Positions 19,835-33,400 of a stretch of DNA of 64,000 nt are shown here, piece after piece. The notes beneath the pieces were generated by a model. The model was given only the letters and a program-made list of their open reading frames with translations. It did no database searches and was not told where the DNA came from. Position 1 is the first letter of the stretch; every line of letters starts with the position of its first letter. Origin of the DNA: Brevundimonas subvibrioides (lineage in GTDB: Bacteria > Pseudomonadota > Alphaproteobacteria > Caulobacterales > Caulobacteraceae); the NCBI RefSeq assembly GCF_027271155.1, contig NZ_CP114542.1:2651001-2715000 (forward strand). The letters run 5' to 3'. Position numbers and translations under genes: made by a program.

Positions 19835-21106
19835 TCAAACCAGGGGCTTGCGGCAGTATCGTCCGAACAGGGCGATGATCAGATAGCAGGCCACCGGAGC
19901 CGCCAGCGCCACGCGCAGGGTCGAAGCGTCGGCGATCATCCCGGCCAGCGGCGGAACGATTGCACCGCCGACAATGGCCATGCAGATGATGCCGGATCCT
20001 TCAGCGGCACGTTTGCCCAGGCCTTCGCACGCCAGGGTAAAGATGCCTGGAAACATGATGGCATTGAACAGGCCCACGGCGAGCAAGGCGATGCCGGCGA
20101 CCGGCCCGGTGGTCACCACCGACAGGCCGATCAGGATGATGGCGCAAACGGCGACGAAGGCCAGAGCCTTCCACGCCGGCACAGCCCGAAGCACGGCGGC
20201 ACCGATGAAGCGACCGACCAGGGCCCCTCCCCAGTAGAAGATCAGCAGCTTGCCGGCGGTCTCGGCCGACTGACCCAGGACGTCCGCCTGCATCAGATAG
20301 TTGACCATCAGGCTGGCGATCGCCACTTCGGCGCCGACATAGACGAAGATGCAGAGCGCGCCAAAAGCGAACCGGGGCCGCTTCAGCAATTCGAACGCCC
20401 GCAGGATGGAGGTGCGCTCGGCCGGGGCCTCGACCAGCCGCGCGCGGTTGAGCCAGACCACCAGAGCCACGACCGCCAGGGCACCAGCAATCCCGAGATA
20501 GGCGTTGGTGATCACCGCAGATTCCGCTGCGCGGTAGGCGATCAGGGCCGGGCCGGCCATTTCCGTCGGATCGGCGGTCGCCAATGCGCCCAGGATCATG
20601 GCTGCGCCGACGAAGGGAAACACCGTCGTGCCCAGCGAATTGAACGCCTGCGCAAAGGTCAGACGGCTATGCGACGAGCGCGGGTCGCCCAGCATCGAGA
20701 TCAGCGGATTGGCGACGACCTGCACGAGCGTGACGCCGGCGGCCAGCACGAACAGCGCACCGAGGAAGGTCGGGAACAGCCCGGACCGTGCCGCAGGGAT
20801 GAAGAGGAGGCAGCCGACCAGCATGATCAGCAGACCGACCACGGCACCTCGCATGTAGCCTATTCTCTGAACCAGCGCAGCGGCGGGCAGGGCGACGATG
20901 AAGTAGGCGGCAAAGAAGGCCGTCTGGATCAGCATCGCCTCGAAATAGTTCAAGTCGTACAGTTCTTTGAGTTTGGGTATCAGGACGTCATTAAGGCTTG
21001 TGATGCCGCCAAAAATGAAGAAAAGGCCAAATACAAACCATTGGAGATATCGGACATCTCCGGACACCACACCCTGCGGACTGTCGGCCGTCGAAGGAGC
21101 ATTCAT
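19835..21106 (-). CDS. FucP/GluP-family sugar:proton symporter
   Basis: About 423 residues, 12 membrane segments, major facilitator superfamily of the fucose/glucose-galactose permease group. Visible family-like stretches: FGLFFIFGGITSLNDVLIPKLKELY in TM1, QTAFFAAYFIVALPAA in TM2, GALFVLAAGVTLVQVVANPL, and FNAIMFPGIFTLACEGLG in the second half. Start MNAPSTADSPQG at 21106; the longer frame adds 18 unlikely residues. It should carry the monosaccharide freed by GH3/GH9 into the cytoplasm. Operator copy 5 lies about 90 bases upstream. Confidence 0.87.
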   Translation of the reverse strand: MNAPSTADSPQGVVSGDVRYLQWFVFGLFFIFGGITSLNDVLIPKLKELYDLNYFEAMLIQTAFFAAYFIVALPAAALVQRIGYMRGAVVGLLIMLVGCLLFIPAARSGLFPTFLGALFVLAAGVTLVQVVANPLISMLGDPRSSHSRLTFAQAFNSLGTTVFPFVGAAMILGALATADPTEMAGPALIAYRAAESAVITNAYLGIAGALAVVALVVWLNRARLVEAPAERTSILRAFELLKRPRFAFGALCIFVYVGAEVAIASLMVNYLMQADVLGQSAETAGKLLIFYWGGALVGRFIGAAVLRAVPAWKALAFVAVCAIILIGLSVVTTGPVAGIALLAVGLFNAIMFPGIFTLACEGLGKRAAEGSGIICMAIVGGAIVPPLAGMIADASTLRVALAAPVACYLIIALFGRYCRKPLV

Positions 21107-21196
21107 GGCCTGGATCTTTCCGCGTCGATGGGTTGAACAGGCGGAATGCAAAAACCGCATTGGCCTTCATCATTCCTGCTCACTTCGACGACAAAT

Positions 21197-21210
21197 AGAC
21201 AGCGCTGTCA
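21197..21210. promoter_or_regulatory. LacI-type operator, copy 5 (upstream of sugar transporter)
   Basis: AGACAGCGCTGTCA, one mismatch from the consensus. On the minus strand it contains TTGACA. It lies in the 307-base stretch between the transporter start and the autotransporter stop (21107-21413), in which I see nothing else. Confidence 0.74.
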
Positions 21211-21413
21211 ACTCGCTCGGCAAAGAGAAGAAGGGCGCGCGACCACTCCGCATCGTCGATGCCGTCTGCGCTGAAACACGTGAACCAGCCACCGCCGACG
21301 GTCGGCCGCAGTGGTTGAATGGAGGTCACGCGCCACCCGACGATCCCCTGCCCTGCCCCGGTGCGTCGGGAGTAAAACGTCAGCGCGGAACCGACAGCAT
21401 CCGCCTCTCGTCT

Positions 21414-24400
21414 TTAGAACCGGATCCTCAGGTCCAGGCCCGCCGAGTGGCTTTCGGTCCGGTCACCGTATTCACCGGTGTAGCTCAGACGCAATGACTC
21501 ACCGTGGTCGCCGAACCAGCGCAACTCTGCACCGGCCCGGTAGGCCTGACCATCGATCGGGCTGGCGATGTATGCCGGCATGGCCTCGGGATTGGAGCCC
21601 TGCAGGCGCATTGGCGATGTGAGCTGGTCATCGGTGTGGAACACTCCACCGAGGGTCACCGCGAAGGTGACGCCGTTGCGGGTTTGATCGCCCACAGCAA
21701 AGCCGAGCGAGAGTTCCGGGTTGAGGGTGCCGATCAGGTCCGTATTGGCATGACCCTCGACCCCGAGACCTGCCAGACCGGCCTCCTTGAAACCTGCGTG
21801 GTGCAGGGCCGTCACCGAGGCCCTGAACGCCGGACGTGCGAACAGTGCGCCGCTCGAGAAGATGCGCGCCACCTGGGCACTGGCCTGCAGATAGCCGCTG
21901 TTCGGCGAAGAGGTCCCTTCCAGGGGTTCGAACACATTGACCGCCCGTGCCGTATCGATCTGCTGCCAGCCGCCGCTCATCGACACGGCGACCTGGACCC
22001 CATTGTCGGAGTTGCGTCGAAGGCCCAGGCCGCCATGGAAGCCGGTGCCTTCCGATACCGCGCGCCAATCCCCGACCTCGATCGACCGAATTCGGTCGTG
22101 GCCTATGGCACCGCCCAGCATCCAGCGATCCTGCAACGGTCGCTCGAAGCCGGCCCGGAAGCGCGCCGTGGCCTCGCTGCGGACACTGAACGCCTCAAAG
22201 TCGGTGTCGCGATCGAAACTGCTCATTTCGACCTGGGCCCAGGCGCAACGGTCTGTCGCGGGATCGACGACCGAACCGCAGTTGAACATCTGACTCGAGA
22301 AATCCCGTGCGGCCGTAAACTGGGCGACGGACATGGCGACGAGGGGCTCGGGATTCAGTTCGGTGAAGATGGAGCTGTAGAGCGCCTCATCGCCCGTCTG
22401 GAGATTGCCGATCAGGGTCATGAGGCGACCGATCCCGGACGATCCGCCCTCAAGGATGGCGGAATTCATGTGGAACCCGAGGGTGCGGCCATTCACGTTC
22501 AGGAACGGCTGTCCGAAGCGGGGCGTGAAGGCCAGATGCACGCCGTCGCCATCGGCCTCGATCCGGTAATCCAGGCCCAGGGTGTCGCGGATATTCAGAC
22601 CATTGTCGGTCCCGTTACCGCCCGTTGCGAACAGGGTGACGCGATCGGCATTTTCCAGCCAGGTCAGGATGACGTCGCCGGTGCCGTTGACCGTCGCATC
22701 ACCGCTGACATTGACGCGATCGGACGCATAGGGACCGAAGGCGACATCGAACGCCAGATGGCCGGCGGCCGTCTGGACGAAATTGCCGTCCAAAGCGACG
22801 GTGTTGTTGACCCGCGCCCCGAACAACAGATTGAGCGAGGGATCGCCCATACGATCCAGATTGCCGAAGGTCGCGCCCCCCGCGAGGTCGATCGGCAGGC
22901 GCGAGGCGCTCAGGCCCATGAGGAAATCGCCCGCATTCGTGAAGGTGCCGCTGCTGCCTGGCCCGTCCTGAAGGTCGATGATGCTGAAGGCGGTGAAGAC
23001 ACCACCGACCCCGTTCAGGACGCTGTTGTTGCCGGACCCCAGGTCGAGGTTGCCGAAGATCTGACCGGTGTTCTCGACGCGATCGTTCCCGGCTCCGGTG
23101 TCGATCGCCAGACCCGAGGTGGCCGAGACGGATCCTGACGTCCGGATCCGGTTGTTCGCGCCGCCGGAGAACCGCACACCGACAGCACCCCCGCGGATCA
23201 GGCCGTTGGACGTCAGGTTGATGTTGCCCGCGCCTGCGGACCCCAGGCTCTGTGCCAGCACGCCCACTCCATTGGCATCCGGTGCGAAGATCGACCCGGA
23301 GACCGTCAGATCGATCGTGCCGCCGCGCCCGGTGCCCCCGGCCGTGCCCGCAAACAGGCCATCGACCCAGCCCCCGCCGCCGCCAAGACTCTGTGCAATA
23401 AGGCCGTAGGTCCGTGCGCCGGACACGACAATGTCGCCGGTCTGATTGAAGACGATCGCGCCGCCGTCGCCCGAATTCGTACGATTCAGGCTCACGGTCG
23501 GCGCGGTGAAGGCCCCGAAAACGGCTCCTCCGCCGCCGCCGATCGATTGCAGGAAGACACCGTGCGAACCGGCACCTGCCGTCGAAATCCGGCCGCTGTT
23601 GGTCACCGCAATGTTGCCGCCGTTGCCGGACGCCCCCGCCGAGCCGCCCAGACTTACGCCAGGCGACGCGACGCCCGACAGGCGAACCTCGCCCCCGCCG
23701 GCCCCGATCGACTGGATGATCAGTCCGGGCGCATGGGCCCCCTGGGTCGTCACGCCCCCGGTGAACCCTGCATTGATCAGGCCGCCGTGGAGGCCCGAGC
23801 CGCCCTGCGCACCCATGGCGATCGTTACCTGGGGAACGGCGGGAGCCGCCAGGTCGTCGCCCGCCGGAAGCACAAGCGGACCCTCGGGGTCGACCTTGAG
23901 GGTCGTGGCCGGCAAGGCGTTCCGTCCGTCGGCAACAGGAGATGCCGCAGCGCCCGCGCCCGAGATGCGGATGCTGGCCGATCCGCCGCCGCCGCCGATC
24001 GACTGCAGGATCGCACCGGCAGACAGATCGCCGACCGAGACCACTTGGCCACCCTGGGTTCGAACGATATCCCCGCCTGTGGCATTGAGCGTCCGGGCAG
24101 CACCCAGCGTCATGGCGACAGGACCGAGGGAAGCCCCTGTCGGAACTTCGATGTCCAGGATGGCTCGCCCTCCACCACCGCCGATGGACTGGATCAGGGC
24201 GCCGGGCGTGTTGCGCCCGAGGGTGGTGATGCGGCCAGTATGGCCGCCACCGATGTCGCCACCGTCGTTGTCCCTGCCGCCGACGCCGCCCAGACCGATG
24301 TCGAAGGCGACCGGCGCGGCCGGCGCGGTGATCGTCGGATCGACGGGCGCGGCCAGGCCGACCTGAAGGTCGATCGTGCCCCCGCCGCCGCCGATCGACT

Positions 24401-27400
24401 GGTTCGAAAGGCCCAGGCTGTTTGCGCCGGCTAGTCCGAAGGTGCCGGTGCTGTTCACCGTCACCGAGCCTGCGTTCATGCTGGAAACGTCGTCGCCACC
24501 GGCCCGCGAACGGATGACCGGCTCGGTGACCTCGGGCGCGCCGCCCGGCCCGGACAGAGCGGTTCCCAGGAGGCCGGTGAGCGCCGAGAAATCAAGGTCC
24601 AGGGTGCCCCCACCACCATTGATGCTCTCGGCCCGGATCGCGACGGAGCCTTCGCCAAGGACCGTGATGTCACCCGAGTGATTCACGGTCACGCTGCCAC
24701 CGGTACCGCCGGTGCCGCCGCCCGTGGCACCGACGATCGCAGCCAGGGCGTTGGAGATCGCAAGGCTGCCGACGTCGCTCGTCAGGCTGAAACCCACCGC
24801 CGCATTGCCGCCTCCGCCGCCGATCGACTGGGCCACAATGCCGTGCGAGCCCGCGCCGCGGGTCACGATCGCGCCGGTATTGGTCACGGTGACCGCACCC
24901 CCGTTGCCTCCGCTGCCACCGGTTCCGCCGATGGCGATCAGCGGCGATGTGCCCGTCGATGCCAGGGCCCCGCCGGCCGCGACAGCCATGCCGCCGTTGC
25001 CGCCTCCGCCGCCGATCGACTGGGCCACAATGCCGTGGGCCCCTGCGCCCGAGGTGTCGATCAGGCCGCCGTTCAGCACATCGACGCGGCCGGCCGCATT
25101 GCCGCTGCCACCACTGCCGCCGAGGTTGAAGCCGATCGAGACGGAGTCTGTGCCGACGCTGAGGCCGGTCATCTGCAGGATGGACGAACCATTTCCGCCG
25201 CCGCCGCCCAGACTCTGGGCGAAGATACCGTATGCACCCTCCCCCTGCGTCAGGATAGTGCCCGATCCGGTCGCCCCCGTCGGGCGGTTGATGACGCTGA
25301 CATTGCCGCCCGTGCCCCCCACGCCGCCGCTGCCACCGACGTTGATCGCCACACGATGGTCCTGCTCGCTGGTGCCGGTCACCCCGGCCACGATATCGAG
25401 CACCAGACCGGCGTCGCCGCCGCCACCGCCCACGCTGATGGCGCTTATACCCATGGCGTCGCGGCCGAGGGTCTGGATGTAGCCTTCGTTCAGGACACTG
25501 ACCGAGGCGCCGGTGCCACCGACGCCGCCCGAGCCACCGACATTGAGGTCGACCGACTGGGCGCTGCGTGTGCCGGCCACGCGGATGTTGGTCACGGCCC
25601 CACCCATGCCGCCACCGCCGCCGACGGACTGGGCACGGATGCCGGCCGAGTTGAGGCCGGAGGTCGCGATCAGGCCGCGATTGACCACCGAGACAGCGCC
25701 GCCGTCACCGCCGGTGCCGCCGTCACCGCCCACATTGACCGATATGCTGCGCGAAGGCCCCGAGCCGCCACCCCCGCCGCCGCCGCCCGGATCCAGGGTC
25801 ACGAGCCCCGTGATGATGTCCTCGATCGAGGGCGGTGCGATGATGTCTTCCAGGCTTTCGTATTCACCGACGACACTGCCTCCGGTGCCGCCGCCACCAC
25901 CGATGGACTGGGCCAGAATGCCGTCCGAGTTCTCTGCGAGGGTGATGATGCTGCCTGTGCTGGTCACCGACACCTGACCTGCGACGGCCCCGATGCCCCC
26001 GGACCCGCCGACCGCGAGACCGGCTGAGCCGGCCGTGCCGGAATCGCGGGCGACCATGTCGCTGGCCGAACTGCCCTCGCCGCCGCCACCCCCGACGCTC
26101 TGGGCCATGATGCCCCGCGACTCGGCCCCGCGCGTCACGATCGCAGCGCTCGATGTTACGGAGACGTCGCCCGAAACCGCCCCGACCCCGCCGTTCAGAC
26201 CGATGGACAGGCCGACGTTGTAGGACTCGTCATCCTCCGTCGTCGTCGATGCTCCGATCGAGACAAAGCCGCTGCTACCTCCGCCGCCGGCGATCGACTG
26301 GGCCAGAATGCCGGAGGAGAGATCGCCCGACGTGTCGATGGCCCCGCCTGCGATGACCGACACGTCACCTGCGGTTCCGCCAAGGCCACCCGCGCGGCCC
26401 AGAGTCATTGTCAGCTCGTTGGTGGCCTCTTCGCTCGAGACATCGTCAACCGATGCATTGCCGCCGCCGCCGCCGATGCTCTGCGCCCGGATACCGGCCG
26501 AGTTGTAGCCGGACGTCACGATCGTGCCGACGTGGGCGACCTGGACGTCCCCGCCGCTGCCGGCCGCTCCGCCGGAGCCGCCGACCGCCATGGTCAGCGC
26601 ATTTGCGTCGCTCATCAGCCCGCGACCGAGGTTGAAACTGCCGTTGCCGCCACCGCCGCCCACGGACTGGGCGAAGAGGCCGTCACTCGTCTCGCCGTCG
26701 GTGACGATGTCACCGGCATGGCGAACGCTGACCGTGTCGCCATTGCCCGCGTCGGCACCGCTGCCTCCGACGCTGACCACGGCCGCCACGGGATTGCTCA
26801 CCGAGGACCCGCGGGTCGCCGCGAACGTCAGGTTCATGCCCGCATTGCCGCCGCCTCCGCCGACGCTCTGGGCCAGCAGGCCGGTCGAACTGTCACCGAA
26901 GGTGCGGATCAGGGCCGACGCTCGCGTCTCGACCCCTCCGATCGTTTCGTAGCCACGGGTCACAGTGACCGAGCCCGCATGGCCACCCGCGCCACCCGAA
27001 CCACCGATGCCGACCGCGACCGGTTGTCCGCTCGGGGCCAGGACACCGGTGACATTCAGGCCACCCGAACCACCCCCGCCGCCGATCGACTGAACCAGAA
27101 CGCCGACCGAGCCTCCGGTAAAGTCGACAGCCTGCAGAACGGAGGCTCCGCCGCCCGGAGGGGTGACCAGCCTGCCGTTGACGATCACATTGCCGACGCT
27201 GTTCAGGCTGACGTCGCCCGCATCGGCGCCCGCGCCGCCGGTACCGCCGATTCCGGCCGCAAACGCCAGACCGCTGAGGCGGCGCGTGCCACCGGCGGTC
27301 GTGATGTTTCCGGCGACATTCAGCCCGCCGGAGCCGCCGCCGCCGGCCACGCTCTGAACCAGGATACCGGTCGAATCGACGCCCTCGACCTGGACCTGGC

Positions 27401-30400
27401 CCCGCTGGGTCACGGTCACATTGCCGCTGCGGTTTCCCGCACCTCCGTTTCCACCCATGCCGAACACCATCGAGGGTTCGGTCGCCTGACGATCGGCCTG
27501 AAGGCCGCCGGAAAGGTTGATCCCGCCGTGGCCGCCACCGCCGCCGATCGACTGAACCATCAGGCCGCGTGACCGGTTTCCGGCCGCGAAAAGGTCTGCC
27601 GTGACGCTGGCGCTGACATCACGCCCCAGACCGCCGCCCCCCCCGAAGCCGCCGATGCCGGCGGTCAGTTGTCCGTCCATGGCGATGCCGCCAGAGATGT
27701 TCATCCCGCCGGAGCCGCCGCCACCGCCGATCGATTGCGCGGTCACCGCCGAACGATCATCACCGGCGGAGACCGCCTGGATCCGGGTCGCGCCCGGCCC
27801 GCGCAGGGTCAGGTTCACCGTGCCGGCGTCGCCGCCGGCGCCGCCAAAGCCGCCGATGCCGATCGAGACCGCACGCCCGGCATTGGCCGGACCGGGCGGC
27901 GTCACAGAGATCTGGCCCGTGACGTTCAACCCGCCGGCCCCACCCCCGCCGCCGACGCTCTGAACCAGAACCCCGTTCGAGCCGTTCAGCCGTTCACGGC
28001 TCCCGGGCTGCAACACATCGCCGGTCGCCGAGTCACCGAGATCCACCGCGGCAATCCGGGTGTCCGAACCCAGGCCCGTCGCAATCACATTGCCGGTGAT
28101 CGAAGCCGTGACGGCGCCCGCGTCACCGCCGTCGCCGCCGAACCCGCCGAGGCCGAATCCGAAAGCTCCGGCATTGCCGTTTGTCGTCGCCGCGATCCCG
28201 CCGGAGACATTCAGTCCGCCCGCGCCGCCGCCACCGGCGATGCTCTGGACAATGATCCCGTCTGAGTCCGCACCGTCCGTGCGGGTGTCACCGACACGGG
28301 TCAGGCCTGCGGTTCCGGAATTGCCGCCACCGCCGCCGAAGCCACCGATGCCTATGGCCGCTGACCCGGCGGTACCCGCTCCGGCCACGATCGAGCCCGT
28401 GATGTTGAGCCCACCCGCTCCGCCGCCGCCGCCAAGACTTTGGACAATCACACCATCGGCTTCATCACCGCGAGTGTTGTAGATCCCGGTCACCGTCGCC
28501 TGGACGCTGGCGCCATCGCCGCCGTCCCCGCCGAAGCCACCAAGACCGAACCCGATCCCGACCGCAGCACTGCTGCTGGCCGTCAGTGCCATGGTGCCGG
28601 TGACATTCATGCCGCCCGCGCCACCACCACCGCCGACGCTCTGCATCATTGCCCCGAAGGCACCGTCGCCCAGGGTGGTGACGTCTCCGGTCAAGGTACC
28701 GGTCACCGTGCCCGCATTGCCGCCACCGCCGCCGAAGCCGCCCAGGCCGACACCGATGGTCCCGGCCATCCCGGATCCCGCGCTGAGGCCCCCGGTGATG
28801 TTGAAACCCCCTGCGCCGCCGCCGCCGCCGACGCTCTGGAGGAGCACACCGTGAGCCTCGTCGCCGCGGGTCAGGACATTCCCCGTCAGGGATGCCGTGA
28901 CATTGCGGCCCATGCCGCCGTCGCCGCCGAAACCCCCGACGCCCACGCCCAGATTGCCGCTGAGGCCGCTGCCGAGCGTCAGGCTGAGGCCCGCCGTAAT
29001 GTTGAACCCGCCGTTGCCGCCGCCGCCGCCCAGCGACTGGGCGCTCGCGCCGAAGGCTCCCTGGCCGAAGGTCTCGATATCGGACGTGATCGTCGCATCG
29101 ACATTGCCGGCATCGCCGCCGCCGCCCCCCAGGCCGCCGACACCCACCAGCAGATTGCCGGACCCCGTCTGGGACAGGGCCACCCCGGCCGATACGTTGA
29201 AGCCACCATTCCCGCCGCCGCCGCCCAGCGACTGGACCAGAATGGCCGAGGCATCGTCGCCCGCCGTCAGGACATCGCCGTTGATCCGGGCGCTTACGGC
29301 TGCGGCGTCTCCGCCATCGCCACCACTGCCGCCCACGCCGACACCGATGTTGCCGCCCGCTGTCAGCGAAGCCGAAATGGAGCCGGTGATGTTGAAGCCG
29401 CCATTGCCGCCCCCGCCACCGATGCTTTGGGCCACGATGCCACGCGCACCGTCGCCCCCGGTCTGGACCGCCAGCAGACTGCGCGCCGGATCGGCCACGC
29501 CCGAATTGACGTCCAGCGAAACGGCTCCGCCGGTCCCGCCCGATCCGCCGGACCCGCCGATACCGATGCCGATCGTACCGCCGGCCCCGGCCGAGCCCGT
29601 GATCCCGCCGGTGATGTTGAACCCGGCGTTGCCGCCTCCGCCGCCCACGGACTGGGCCAGGACGCCGTCACTGCCCAGCCCGGCCGTCCGCGCCGCTCCG
29701 GTCACCGCCAGGGTGACCGCGCCCGAACTGCCGCCGCCGCCGCCCGAGCCCCCCAGGCCGACGTTGATCGCTCCGCCCGCACCTCCGGTTCCAACAATCC
29801 CGCCAGAGACGTTGAAACCGCCCGAACCGCCGCCACCACCCAGACTCTGGGCCACGATGGCGCTGGACTGATCACCCAGGGTCGTAACATCGCCGACCAC
29901 GGTCGCACCGACGCGTCGGCCGACACCGCCGGTGCCGCCCGAGCCACCGAGGCCGACCGTTACGGCCGCGGCACTGCCACCCGAGCCGGCGATCCCTCCC
30001 GAGACATTGAATCCGCCGGAGCCGCCGCCGCCGCCAACCGACTGGGCCAGGAAACCGCCGGACTGATCGCCGAGGGTGCTGATGCCGACCGCGCTCGCGT
30101 CGACCTCGCCGGCGTTGCCGCCGCCGCCGCCCGAGCCACCGAGGCCGATCGCCACGGCCGCCGCGAACGAGCCGCTACCGCCGATCGCGCCCGAAACGTT
30201 GAAGCCGCCATTCCCGCCGCCGCCGCCCACCGACTGGACCACGACACCGCTGGACTGGAAGCCCTCGGTGTAGACCCGTCCGTAGGCGTCGCCGCGCACC
30301 TGGCCGCCGCTGCCGCCCGATCCTCCCGACCCGCCCATGCCAAAGGCACCGGCACCGCCGAAGGAACCGCCTGCGCCGATCGAGCCGGTGACGTTAAAGC

Positions 30401-33400
30401 CGCCATTCCCGCCACCGCCGCCAACCGACTGGACCAGCAGACCGCCGGACTGGTCCCCGAAGGTCGTGACCCTGCGGCCCGTGCTGCCGGTCGCGGAGCC
30501 TCCCGCACCGCCACCACCGCCCGAGCCGCCCAGTCCGACGCCCAGCGCCCCGGCACCCGTGCCGCCAGCGATTGAGCCGGTGATGTTGAATCCGCCGTTG
30601 CCGCCGCCGCCGCCGACGGACTGGACCACCACGCCGGTCGACCGGTCGCCCAGGGTCTCTACGTCACCAAGCACATGACCCGTGACGGTGCCGCCAGCCC
30701 CGCCTGAGCCGCCCGAGCCACCGATCCCCACCGCGACGCTGCCCGATGCGCCGGCCGACGCCGCGATGGCACCGCTTACGCTGAAGCCGCCGTTCCCGCC
30801 GCCGCCCCCGACGGACTGAATCAGGGCTCCGCCCGCGTCATCGCCCCCGGTATGGATCGCGCCATCGAAATCCGCAGTGACCTGACCCCCGGCACCGCCC
30901 GACCCGCCCGAGCCGCCGACGCCCACCGACACGGAGGCCGCACCGGCGGCACCGGCCGCCGCCGCGATCGTGACGGTAAACCCGCCGTTGCCACCCCCGC
31001 CGCCAACCGACTGCGCGACCAGACCGGTCGAGAAGTCACCGCGCGTCTGGATCAGGCCGCCGGAGTCGACGGCGACCTGTCCGCCCCGACCGCCAGAGCC
31101 ACCCGAGCCGCCAACACCGACAGAAACCGAGCCGCCACCGGGGCCGCCCGCGCCGGAAAGAGACACGGCAAAGCCGCCATTCCCGCCGCCGCCGCCCACG
31201 GACTGGGCGAACAGGCCTTCGGAATAGTCGCCCTCGGTCAGGATCGACGCTTGGCCATCGACCCTGACGAGGTCGCCCAGACCGCCGGAGCCGCCGCTTC
31301 CGCCCAGGGCCAGACTGAAGGCCCCGATGAACCCGCCCGTGACCTGGGTGGCAAATCCGCCGTTGCCGCCGCCTCCACCCACCGACTGGGCAAAGATGCC
31401 GCGCGAACGATCGCCGCTGGTCTGGATCAAGGGGTTCAGCGTGGTCGCAGCGCCCAGCACGGTGACCGTCCGAGGCGTCAGATTGACATCGACCTGGCCG
31501 CCGTCGCCGCCGTTGCCCGCCGAGCCACCGATGGCGACACCGGCGAAAGCGCTGAGCGACCCGGCCGCGCCGCCGTTCCCGCCACCGCCGCCCACCGATT
31601 GCGCGAAGATGCTGTGAGAGTCGTTTCCACTCGTCGTGAGATCGTGGCTGGTGTTGACGGTCACCAGGCCCGAACGACCGCCGCCGCCTGCGCCGCCGCC
31701 GATGGCGAATGCACCGCCGGTGGACCCACCGTCCCCACCCCCGCCGCCGATCGACTGCACCTGAATGGCGCTGGACAGATGGCCCGCCGTCTCGATCGCG
31801 CCCGCGTTGGTCACGGTGACGGCGGCGCCATCACTGGCCGCCGCGCCGCGACCGCCGAGGGTCACCAGCCCGCCACCCTCGCCGCCGTTCCCACCGCCGC
31901 CGCCGACCGATTGAGCGAAGATGCCGCGTGAGAAATCACCGCTGGTGCCGATCGTTCCGTTGTTCGTCACCGTGACGATATTGCCGTTGCCGCCGGCTCC
32001 ACCGACACCACCCAGGGCGACCAAACCGCCAGAGGTCGATCCGGAGCCGCCGCCGCCGCCGATCGACTGGGCGAAGATGCCGTCGCCGCCGCGTCCCTCT
32101 GTGACGATGCGACTGGATGCGCCTGTCGAGATGGTGACCGTGCCGGCCGTGCCCGCCGCTCCGCCACTGCCCCCCAGCGACACCAGGCCGCCGGTGCCAT
32201 AGGCCGATCCGCCGCCGCCGCCGATCGATTGGCCGAAGATCCCGCGCGACCCCAGGCCGGTCGTTTCGATCCGTGCTCCGGAATCGATGATGACGTTGCG
32301 GCCGATCCCGCCCCCGCTCCCGCCGGCACCGAACGCCACCGCGCCGGCGGTCACACCACCGTTGCCGCCCCCACCGCCGATCGATTGACCAAAGATACCA
32401 TGGGAAAAATCGCCATGGGTGGTGACGAATGTCCCGGCCCCGGCCCGAACCTCGGCCTGCCCCCCGTTACCGCCCGTTCCGCCCTGGGCTCCCAGCGAGA
32501 CCAGGCCTGCGCTGACCCCGCCGTTGCCGCCGCCTCCACCGATCGACTGCGCGAACAGACCGTGCGAACCGGTTCCGCTTGTCGTGATGGCCGATCCGGT
32601 TTCGGCCCTGACGATTGCCGTACCGCCGTTTCCGCCCGGCGCTCCGCTGGACGTGAAGGTGACGATCCCGCCCGCATTGCCGGAATCCCCCCCGATCCCG
32701 CCGATGCTCTGGGCGGCGACACCGAATGAGGCACTGCCGTAGGTGGTGATGCTGCCGAAATTGATGGCCTCGGCCTGCCCGCCGTCACCGCCCGTATTGC
32801 CGTCGCCACCCGAGCCGGTGATGCCATAGCTGCTGCCGCCGTCGCCGGCCGCGCCGCCGAGGCTCTGGGCGAAGACCCCGTGCGCTGCGACGCCGCGCGT
32901 CGTGATGGTGCTATAGTTCGTAACGGTGGCCGTGCCGCCGACACCGCCGGAACCGCCCGAACCGCCGCTCGAGAAGCCGATGCTTCCGCCGCCGGGTCCG
33001 CCGCGTCCCGCGCGGCTCTGGGCGACCACACCGTGAGACTCGGCCCCTGTGGTCGAAATCGTGCCGACCCGCGATGTCAGGGTGGCACTCCCACCGGCCC
33101 CGGCATTACCGCCGCGCGCGCCGCCGGATCCCAGATAGCTGGTCCCGCCGCCCCCGCCGTTGCCGCCAATACTGGCCGCGATCAGGCCCGGTGTCGCGGC
33201 GGTCACCGTCGTGATGTTCCCGTTGGACGCACCAACGGTTTCATTGATCGTCGGTCCCGTCCCGCCGTTGCCCCCGGCCCGTGCGGAGACGAACAGCGCT
33301 CCATCGCGCCCTCCCCGGCCGCCGCTGCCCCGTTGGACGAACGTCCGGCTATTGAGATCGTCGGTGCCGGCCGGGAGGGTGAGGGTGTCGCCGCCCGCAC

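Noticed and set aside
28440..30575. Very long plus-strand frames (up to 711 codons) across the autotransporter gene
   Set aside because: They are antisense shadows of the glycine-rich repeats: their alanine/arginine/proline or proline-rich composition comes from the GGN-rich codons of the real gene, and there are no ribosome sites or recognisable domains.
23230..33030. Regular DNA repeats resembling a CRISPR or minisatellite array
   Set aside because: Repeat units vary in length and sequence and keep one reading frame throughout; they encode the passenger domain. No cas gene is near.
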